A stretch of DNA of 6,508 bases from positions 1-6,508 of the forward strand of contig CAJBSQ010000795.1 of assembly GCA_903958265.1 (NCBI GenBank). Direction: 5' to 3'. The DNA comes from an uncultured Planctomycetaceae bacterium. GTDB taxonomy: Bacteria; Planctomycetota; Planctomycetia; Pirellulales; UBA1268. Under the pieces are notes generated by a model. The model was given only the letters and a program-made list of their open reading frames with translations, was not told the DNA's origin and made no database searches. A program made the position numbers and the translations under genes. Positions 1 to 5,321 of this stretch are shown one piece after another. Within the stretch, counting starts at the first letter, position 1. Every line of letters starts with the position of its first letter.

Positions 1-18
1 CAGGTTTCCTACCTGCGA
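1..18. repeat. Short palindromic repeat, copy 1
   Basis: CAGGTTTCCTACCTGCGA occurs here and again at 95-112, identical over 18 bases, and the match continues to about 23 bases with one mismatch. The core is an inverted repeat, CAGGT and ACCTG around the 5-base loop TTCCT. The window begins inside the element, so its left edge is not seen. It could be a dispersed intergenic palindrome of the REP kind, or a local duplication. Confidence 0.7.
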
Positions 19-42
19 AGCACGCTGGATGGTGATGCCGGT

Positions 43-101
43 AAAAAAACCTGCACCTACGGGGAGCGATGCTCGCCGGATGGCCACGTAGCCGCAGGTT
101 T
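43..101 (-). terminator. Candidate intrinsic terminator after the tRNA gene
   Basis: Read on the minus strand, AAACCTGC (101 to 94) pairs with GCAGGTTT (54 to 47). After a 2x2 internal loop, CTACG (91 to 87) pairs with CGTAG (61 to 57). The 3' arm runs into seven T residues (49 to 43), of which four lie beyond the stem. The apical loop is long (62-86) and can hold its own small hairpin. It lies about 100 bases downstream of the tRNA-Ser gene in the right orientation. A pairing-based prediction only; the large loop makes it less certain than a compact hairpin. Confidence 0.45.
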
Positions 102-112
102 CCTACCTGCGA
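95..112. repeat. Short palindromic repeat, copy 2
   Basis: This is an exact 18-base copy of the element at 1-18, in the same orientation, 94 bases away. With the preceding G (94) the stem is 6 bp: GCAGGT (94-99) pairs with ACCTGC (105-110) around TTCCT. Its left arm can alternatively pair with AAACCTGC at 47-54, so it forms part of the terminator-like structure at 43-101. Confidence 0.7.
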
Positions 113-165
113 CGCACCCCCGCCGTCGCCCACCACACGCCGCCAGATGGCCGGCGGGCCTATCA

Positions 166-195
166 GCCTGCACGGGCGGGGATGGCCGTGCAGGC
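166..195. other. Perfect 10-bp hairpin beside the tRNA 3' end
   Basis: GCCTGCACGG (166-175) and CCGTGCAGGC (186-195) are exact inverted repeats around a 10-base loop. The structure begins seven bases past the tRNA discriminator base on the minus strand. Neither strand has a T tract after the 3' arm, so it is not a standard intrinsic terminator. It may stabilise the tRNA 3' trailer or mark the end for 3' processing. Confidence 0.5.
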
Positions 196-201
196 ATAAA
201 A

Positions 202-283
202 CGGAGGGCACGGGATTCGAACCCGCAACCCCTTTCGGGGCATCTGATTTCGAGTCAGACCGCTAGCCGTTCGCTTACCCTCC
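202..283 (-). tRNA. tRNA-Ser(CGA)
   Basis: The minus strand folds as a class II (long variable arm) tRNA. Acceptor strands GGAGGGT and GCCCTCC pair with one T-G wobble. The anticodon arm TCTGA-CTCGAAA-TCAGA is perfect, with anticodon CGA, which reads the serine codon UCG. The variable arm has a CCCC-GAAA-GGGG stem, as expected for serine. The T arm is GCGGG-TTCGAAT-CCCGT. The discriminator is G (202), as in bacterial serine tRNAs, and CCA is not encoded. The D arm is short and weak: only about two pairs are obvious, and with a 7-bp acceptor the base at position 8 would be A rather than the usual U. Confidence 0.93.
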
Positions 284-290
284 GAGGGAG

Positions 291-319
291 AGTGTAGGAC
301 GCGTTTCGCGACCGCTCAA
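291..319 (-). promoter_or_regulatory. Candidate sigma-70 promoter of tRNA-Ser
   Basis: On the minus strand TTGAGC (319 to 314, -35) and TACACT (296 to 291, -10) are separated by exactly 17 bases. Each box matches its consensus at four of six positions. The tRNA 5' end (283) is only seven bases past the -10 box, so the transcript would have little or no leader. Position, spacing and orientation all fit the tRNA gene. Confidence 0.6.
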
Positions 320-510
320 GGAGCCCACCGAGTTCCGGCTGCAACGCCGATAACGGTCAGTCGCGGCGTGCCGGCCGCGCCCAGGGTTCCGGCGAGGATG
401 GGCGGCGGCCCGACTCTTCCCCTCACGTTGCCGCCCCTGCCGATACCCCTCCAGAGCCGCGGGTACGAGACGACAGGTCGGCCGTCGATCCCGCGTGGAG
501 CGTGCATGCA
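320..510. other. Non-coding stretch between tRNA promoter and plus-strand operon
   Basis: No convincing gene is seen here; open frames that cross it have implausible compositions and run antisense to the next gene. It contains a perfect 6-bp hairpin, CGCGGC (362-367) with GCCGCG (374-379) around GTGCCG. The promoter of the downstream pair should lie here, but I found no well-spaced -35/-10 pair on the plus strand. Confidence 0.5.
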
Positions 511-831
511 ATGACAAAAGATACGTGGCGACTCGTCACCCGGGGCACCGACGGCGAGCTGGTCATTCACGACTTTGACTCCGCCGACGGCATCCTGCGC
601 AGCCACCTGCAGGTGGGCGCCGACGACTGCAGCACCGATCTCGCCCTCCGCGGCGCGCCCGTGTTTCGATCGCTGATCGGCCCCATGCCGGAAGGCCGCA
701 ACATCATCCGCTACGAGACCCCCGAGGTCTTCGAGACGCTCACGAAGGAATGGGCAACCCCGAAGCCGCCACGCCGCCGCGGCCGCAAGCCGCAGCCGGC
801 CGCGATACCGGCCGACCCGACTCATGGCTGA
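511..831 (+). CDS. Small conserved-looking hypothetical protein upstream of hinT
   Basis: I do not recognise this 106-residue protein and assign no function. It is soluble-looking, with no signal peptide or membrane segment. The N-terminal 80 residues are mixed and acidic (for example GTDGELVIHDFDSADG), and the body ends in YETPEVFETLTKEW. The C terminus is a proline- and arginine-rich tail with PPRRRGRKPQP, loosely like an AT-hook or other nucleic-acid-contacting tail; this is weak evidence. Codon use is strongly GC3-biased, which supports coding on this strand. ATG at 511 is preferred over an in-frame GTG at 502: a GGAG at 496-499 is 11 bases from the ATG but only two from the GTG. The stop overlaps the next gene's start by 8 bases, implying co-translation with the HINT protein. 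Confidence 0.75.
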   Translation: MTKDTWRLVTRGTDGELVIHDFDSADGILRSHLQVGADDCSTDLALRGAPVFRSLIGPMPEGRNIIRYETPEVFETLTKEWATPKPPRRRGRKPQPAAIPADPTHG

Positions 832-1165
832 CACCATCTTCGGCCGCATCATCCGCCGGGAGATCCCCGCCCGGATCGAGCACGAGGACGATCTCTGTCT
901 CGCGTTTCACGACGTGGCGCCGCAGGCCCCCGTGCACGTGCTCGTGATTCCCAAGCGGCCGATCGCGTCGCTCGCTGACGTGGGCGACGACGATGCCATG
1001 GTGCTCGGGCACCTCGTCGTCGTCGCCGCGCAGCTGGCGCGCACGCTCGGCCTGACCGGCGGCTACCGGCTCGTGGTCAACTGCGGCCCCGACGGCGGCC
1101 AGTCGGTCGACCACCTGCACGTGCACCTGCTCGGCGGCCGGAGCCTCAGCTGGCCCCCCGGCTGA
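824..1165 (+). CDS. hinT: HINT-type HIT family protein (purine nucleoside phosphoramidase-like)
   Basis: This is a full-length 113-residue member of the histidine triad family, HINT branch. Known HINT proteins are homodimeric cytosolic hydrolases that cleave adenosine 5'-phosphoramidates and aminoacyl-adenylates. Visible landmarks are the N-terminal TIFGRIIRREIPA, then LAFHDVAPQAPVHVLVIPK (26-44) with the conserved His38, and GGQSVDHLHVHLLGGR (91-106) with the triad His97, His99 and His101. The middle His of the triad is the nucleophile in characterised homologues. The C terminus GGR-x4-WPPG is the typical HINT ending. All active-site residues are present, so it should be active. The start ATG lies inside the end of the upstream gene (8-base overlap) without a good ribosome binding site, consistent with translational coupling. 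Its physiological substrate cannot be read from the sequence. Confidence 0.95.
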   Translation: MADTIFGRIIRREIPARIEHEDDLCLAFHDVAPQAPVHVLVIPKRPIASLADVGDDDAMVLGHLVVVAAQLARTLGLTGGYRLVVNCGPDGGQSVDHLHVHLLGGRSLSWPPG

Positions 1166-1204
1166 TCGGGCGTGGATCCCGGCTGCGGAACAGCGCCGCC
1201 GCCT

Positions 1205-4200
1205 CTACTGCCACCACCCCTTGAGGCGGTCAAACATCCCCCCGGCCTGTCGCTCCTCCGGCGCGGCCGGATTCGGCGCGACCGGCGCGACCGTGCGGCT
1301 GGCCTCCGCGGCGGCCAGCGCGGCATCGGTGACGAACGACTCCAGGAACGCCGGCCAGTAGCCATCGAGGCCGACGACGCAGCCGCCGAGATCGCCGCTC
1401 GACCGCTGGTGCTCGAGGACGCTCACCGCCGTCGTGATCTGCGACCGCTGAGACTCGTCGAAGGCGAGATCGAAGACCCGCAGATCGTCGATCTGCACCC
1501 GGCCCGGACCAAGCAGGTCAAATCGAACCCGCAGCGACTCCACCGGCTCGGATGGCAGGTCGTCGATCTGCAGCACGAACTGCGACCATTCGCCGGTCAG
1601 CGGACGGCCACCGGTGAGCCCGCCCACCGCCGCAAACCGGTAATACTCCCGGTCGTCCTGCAGGCCCTCGATCGCGATCCGGAGCGGCGGCTGGGTGGCA
1701 GCGTCGTCCACCCTCAGCCAGGCAGCGACGCTGATTCGGCCCGTGGCCGGCGCCGCGAACGGATTGCTGCGGAGCGTTGCCAGCCCGTTCAGCGACGAGA
1801 ACTCCAGGCCGCGGCCCGCCTGGCCGGAGGTCCCCGCGCCGGGCACGAGCGTCACGGTGCCCCGCCGCGACTCCACGACTTCCCATCCGGCGACAGTCGC
1901 CACCGGCCTGCCAACGGGGGCGGCCGATCCGAGTTCGAATGCCGGGTTGTCGAGCACCGCGAGAGGCACCGGCGTTTCCAGAACCGCCCGCCGCTGCCGC
2001 AGCCGATCGATGCGGAGGGCGATGCCCTGCTGCAGATCAGCGGCGTACTCCAGCCGGGCCGACCCGATACCCACGCCGCCGTCGATCAGGATCCCGCGCA
2101 CGCCCCACGGCTCGAGCGGCACCATGATCTCGGTGTCGGCGGCGAGCGGCAGCGGCGTGCCACTCACCCCGTCGACCACTGCCGACGGCCGACCTTCGCA
2201 GCGAATCCTGGCGGTCGCCGGGGCATCGGCGGCGTTGACGAGCTGGGCCCAGGTGACGTTGCCGGAGCGGCAGACGCGAATCGTGAGCGGCGGCAAGACG
2301 CCGGCGACCACGTCGTCGGGCGGCAGCGGCGCGGCTTCATAGGCCCGCCGAGCGGGCGACGCCGGACTGCAGCGTGTTGCCAGGGCCATGTCGAACACGA
2401 TCTCGGCGTCGGCCAGCGACAGGGCTCCGGCCAGGCCACGGTCAGCGGCCATGGCGGGGTGGCTGCGGGCGGCCTGCCGGGCGGTGGCCGAGCCGAACGG
2501 CCCATGCGGCACGGCGTCATCGACGTCGATCGTGACGGGCTGCTCCACGAGCACCACGGCGTTCCGCGGGGCGACTCCCGCGGCCCGCGCCACGGCTGGC
2601 AGGCGGCTCGCGGCGGCGACGACGGCCCGCTCGCGAAGCCCGTCGCTCGGTGAATGCACCTGCGGCCAGACGTAGACCAGCCGGTCGGCGGCAGGGAGCG
2701 ACCGCGTGGCGCCCGGGTCGAGCCCCGCGAGCCGCACGGGATCCTCGTGCGAATCGGCCCCGGCGACGCCCGACCGCACTGAGGTCGAGAGGTCCCCCTC
2801 CGCGAACAGCGTCGTCGGCACGACATACAGGCTCCAGCGGTCATCCACCGCCGCCACGGCCGCCGCGAGCCGGGCATGAAAGCGGGCGACCTCGCCACCA
2901 CGCCAGCCCAGCCACGCCTCCCGCAGCGGTCCTTCGACGAGCCGCGCCCGCTCGCCAAACCGTGTCTCGCCCTCGGTCGCAGGCGGAGCCGGGAGCGTCG
3001 CTGCGAACCTGGCAAACGTATCGTCGTCGAGCGACCAGCAGAGCCCCGGCAGGTGAAGCCAGCCGTCGTGCGGAAGCACCACGGCCACCCCACCGACCGA
3101 GGGCGACCCGCGAACGCGGCCCGCCATCTCAACCACGATCGACTCGACCGCCCGCTGAACCGCGGGCTCGAGGATGTTGTAGTGGAGGCCGCCGCCAGCG
3201 AGCCGCCGCGGCCGGCCGTCACGACCCACGCAGGCGATGCCCGGCCCGGCCCGGCCCGCGGCCAGCGCGGTCTCGAGTTCGGGGAGCGGACCGTCGAAAC
3301 TGGCTGCGGGCACGAAGCCGAGCCGGTGTCGCGCATGGATCCTGGCGACGGCAGTCAGCACGTCGCGGGCCCCGGTGCCGCCGTCCCAGCGGGGCGCGTG
3401 TCGCGTCAGCCGCGAGGGCCAGAGCGCCGCCCCCTGCGCGTAGACGGTGATCATCGACCCGCCCGCCGCCTGCGCGGCGAGCATCTCCGCGAAGTGGCGG
3501 GCGCCGGCGAGGTGCCCGCCCCAGTCGAGCGTCAGCCTTCCTTCGGCCTGACCGTACGTGGCCACGCCGCCGAACTCCCGGGCGAGTTCCGGCGTGACGA
3601 GGAAGCCGTGGGTCCGCCGCGCCGTGCCCGTGGCCTTCACCAGCGCCGCGGGCGTGGCCCGAACGTCGGCCGGCGCGAGCCTGGCAGGCCCCGCCAACAC
3701 CCGCACCCGTCCGATCGAGGCCGCGGTGCGGCACGAGGGATTGGCGATGAAGACCAGGGGATTCTTCGTGGTCGGCCAGAACACGAACCGGTGCGTGACA
3801 GACCGCGGCGGCGATGCGGGGCCGGCGAACCGCGACTGGCGAACCTCGAACCCGCCGGAGTGCCGAGGCTCGACGACCACGCCGGCGGCATCGGGCTCCA
3901 GCACGAGCACCCCGATGACGGCATCCTGATCCGAGGGGTAGTCGATCTCCACGGCATGCGGCATGCCCGGCTGCAGGCCCGCGAGCACGATGCCCTCCCA
4001 GGCGGGTTCGCCTGATGACCGCGCGGGGGGCAGTCGCAGCATCGGGCCGAGCGGATGGGTCACCACCGTGGAATGGCCGTGTGGCAGCAGGCCACTGAGG
4101 CGGGGCACCATGGCCGCGACATTCGGCAGCGGCATAGTCGGCAACGGCACGCTCGGGAACTTCGGCAGCGACATGCCCGTCCGCGTGAGGCTTGGGAGCG

Positions 4201-5212
4201 GCATCTCGGGCAACGCCACCGAGGGCAGGCTCATGCCTGGCAACCGCCGGAGCCGTTCATGCAGCCGCGGGCTGCCGGGATCGAGATCGTAGACCACCCC
4301 CCAGTCCCCCTCCGCCGCGACCTCGCCGGGGGCATCGTCCACCGCCGCGACCTCCAGGACCCTCGAGGCCAGCGACCGAGACCAACGGAGCCCGCCACGT
4401 TCGATCGCCTCCAGTTCGATCTCCGCCACGCCCTCCTGTGCGGGGAGCGTGACGTCGAACACGACGGGTTCGAAGCCGGTGAGTTTCTTGCCGCTCGTCG
4501 TGCCAGCGTCGCCTTCGGCGAGCGGCTGGAGCGTGGTGGCCTGCACGGGGCTGTCAGCCTGGGCTCCCGATTTCAGCCGCATCCGGAGTTCGACCGTATG
4601 ACCTCCCTGGAGCGTCGTGGCGATCAGCGGCTCCACCCGCAGCCGGAGCTGGTCTCCCGGCCGACGAACGAGGCCGAGGGCCTCGGCACTGAAGCTCCCT
4701 CCCGCCCCGTCGGTCGCCACCGCGACCCGCAAGGCGTCGCCCGGTGAGGCCCTGGCCACGAGCCGGTTGCCGAGGTCATCGAGCGACTGCTGGGCGGGTT
4801 CGACCACGAGGTCGGCCAGCGGCACGTCGACGACGACTGCGGGCTGCGTTCCCTCTGCCAATGCGATCCGGGCGACGAGCCGCGCAGCCCGCCAGTCGTC
4901 GACCGTGATCTCGATCCCATCCATGGCGAGCGGCCGGGGCTGATGGATGAGCACGGCCCCGTCGGCGTCGTGCGCCATGGCGGCCGCATCGGCCTCCGAC
5001 GAGAGCGTCCGCCACTCAAAGGGCAGTCGGGTCGCGCCGCCGCCGGCACTCGTCGTGACCACTTCGATGCCGCCCGACCAGGCCTGCGGCGTGCCGCCCC
5101 CCCACTGCACGCGCACGGAGACGGGCCGCGCGTGGGCGGCGGTCGAGACGAACGAGACGGCCACCGCCACGAGCACGGCGGCCGCGCGGACCGACTCCAT
5201 GACACCGTCCAT
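1205..5212 (-). CDS. Large secreted protein with GHL10-like (family 10 glycosylhydrolase-like) barrel and C-terminal carbohydrate-binding-like domain
   Basis: The 1335-residue product starts with a clear Sec signal peptide: Arg9, hydrophobic stretch 10-26, and cleavage after AHA (26-28). The open frame extends to 5479, but the extra N-terminal residues are low-quality and would bury the signal, so ATG 5212 (or 5200) is chosen. Residues 29-325 are probably beta-rich. A Met/Leu-Pro repeat follows at 326-365. Residues 400-505 resemble the sandwich of planctomycete 'family 10 glycosylhydrolase' proteins (EIDYPSDQDAVIGVLVLEP; HRFVFWPTTKNPLVFIANP). From about 535 (GFLVTPELAREF, LTLDWGGH at 560-567, HYNILEPAVQ at 677-686, WSLDDDTFARF from 726) a TIM-barrel-like region runs to about 1000. 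LDNPAFELG (1087-1095) opens a C-terminal jelly-roll, carbohydrate-binding-like domain ending near 1250, followed by a Pro/Ala linker and MFDRLKGWWQ. A role in extracellular or periplasmic polysaccharide handling is inferred; enzymatic activity is unproven. The family match is from memory of motifs. Confidence 0.65.
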   Translation of the reverse strand: MDGVMESVRAAAVLVAVAVSFVSTAAHARPVSVRVQWGGGTPQAWSGGIEVVTTSAGGGATRLPFEWRTLSSEADAAAMAHDADGAVLIHQPRPLAMDGIEITVDDWRAARLVARIALAEGTQPAVVVDVPLADLVVEPAQQSLDDLGNRLVARASPGDALRVAVATDGAGGSFSAEALGLVRRPGDQLRLRVEPLIATTLQGGHTVELRMRLKSGAQADSPVQATTLQPLAEGDAGTTSGKKLTGFEPVVFDVTLPAQEGVAEIELEAIERGGLRWSRSLASRVLEVAAVDDAPGEVAAEGDWGVVYDLDPGSPRLHERLRRLPGMSLPSVALPEMPLPSLTRTGMSLPKFPSVPLPTMPLPNVAAMVPRLSGLLPHGHSTVVTHPLGPMLRLPPARSSGEPAWEGIVLAGLQPGMPHAVEIDYPSDQDAVIGVLVLEPDAAGVVVEPRHSGGFEVRQSRFAGPASPPRSVTHRFVFWPTTKNPLVFIANPSCRTAASIGRVRVLAGPARLAPADVRATPAALVKATGTARRTHGFLVTPELAREFGGVATYGQAEGRLTLDWGGHLAGARHFAEMLAAQAAGGSMITVYAQGAALWPSRLTRHAPRWDGGTGARDVLTAVARIHARHRLGFVPAASFDGPLPELETALAAGRAGPGIACVGRDGRPRRLAGGGLHYNILEPAVQRAVESIVVEMAGRVRGSPSVGGVAVVLPHDGWLHLPGLCWSLDDDTFARFAATLPAPPATEGETRFGERARLVEGPLREAWLGWRGGEVARFHARLAAAVAAVDDRWSLYVVPTTLFAEGDLSTSVRSGVAGADSHEDPVRLAGLDPGATRSLPAADRLVYVWPQVHSPSDGLRERAVVAAASRLPAVARAAGVAPRNAVVLVEQPVTIDVDDAVPHGPFGSATARQAARSHPAMAADRGLAGALSLADAEIVFDMALATRCSPASPARRAYEAAPLPPDDVVAGVLPPLTIRVCRSGNVTWAQLVNAADAPATARIRCEGRPSAVVDGVSGTPLPLAADTEIMVPLEPWGVRGILIDGGVGIGSARLEYAADLQQGIALRIDRLRQRRAVLETPVPLAVLDNPAFELGSAAPVGRPVATVAGWEVVESRRGTVTLVPGAGTSGQAGRGLEFSSLNGLATLRSNPFAAPATGRISVAAWLRVDDAATQPPLRIAIEGLQDDREYYRFAAVGGLTGGRPLTGEWSQFVLQIDDLPSEPVESLRVRFDLLGPGRVQIDDLRVFDLAFDESQRSQITTAVSVLEHQRSSGDLGGCVVGLDGYWPAFLESFVTDAALAAAEASRTVAPVAPNPAAPEERQAGGMFDRLKGWWQ
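4118..4237 (-). repeat. Internal Leu-Pro/Met repeat in the large secreted protein
   Basis: Residues 326-365 of the large protein contain two related units. The first begins GMSLPSVALPEMPLPSL (326-342). The second begins GMSLPKFPSVPLPTMPLP (346-363). Both combine Met-Ser-Leu-Pro, a short hydrophobic spacer and Met-Pro-Leu-Pro, with Pro at nearly every third or fourth position. The block sits between the N-terminal beta-rich part and the next sandwich, so it could be a stiff linker or an interaction segment. The frame is unbroken, so it is part of the protein. Confidence 0.75.
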
Positions 5213-5220
5213 GCAACACG

Positions 5221-5257
5221 GGAAGGGGCGAACAACCGCAGGGTTTCGGAAGGGGCG
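5221..5257 (-). repeat. Pair of 10-bp direct repeats in the leader of the large secreted protein gene
   Basis: CGCCCCTTCC on the minus strand occurs at 5257 to 5248 and at 5230 to 5221, 27 bases from start to start. Both copies lie between the candidate -10 box and the start codon at 5212. This could be a regulator binding site repeated on about two and a half helical turns, or chance in GC-rich DNA. Confidence 0.4.
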
Positions 5258-5258
5258 G

Positions 5259-5287
5259 ATGGTAGCGGGCCGTGGGCCGCCGGACCA
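5259..5287 (-). promoter_or_regulatory. Weak candidate promoter of the large secreted protein gene
   Basis: TGGTCC (5287 to 5282) and TACCAT (5264 to 5259) on the minus strand are 17 bases apart. They match the sigma-70 consensus at three and four of six positions. The start codon would be 46 bases past the -10 box. The score is low, and the gene could equally be transcribed from upstream of the sulfatase-like gene. Confidence 0.2.
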
Positions 5288-5321
5288 CGCTGGTTTCAGG
5301 CCGAAAAGCGCCCCGAAATGC

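Noticed and set aside
1..112. CRISPR array
   Set aside because: Only two repeat copies, 94 bases apart, without regular spacers and with a short palindromic core; no cas gene nearby.
316..852. Minus-strand open frame (178 codons) opposite the small hypothetical gene
   Set aside because: Alternative strand to a gene with strong GC3 bias that is coupled to hinT; no motif seen.
1166..1204. Bidirectional terminator between the convergent genes
   Set aside because: Only short imperfect CCGG-type pairings and no T tract on either strand.
1172..2653. Long plus-strand open frame (493 codons) opposite the large secreted protein gene
   Set aside because: Its translation is Arg/His/Gly/Pro-rich with no recognisable motif. 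The minus-strand frame has a signal peptide and domain motifs, so this is an antisense shadow of GC-rich coding DNA.
3241..3262. Tandem CCCGG simple repeat
   Set aside because: Lies inside the coding frame and encodes ordinary Arg/Ala/Gly/Pro residues; explained by GC-rich codon use.
2876..4015. Plus-strand open frame (379 codons)
   Set aside because: Same reasons: low-complexity Arg/Pro/His composition, antisense to a coherent coding frame.
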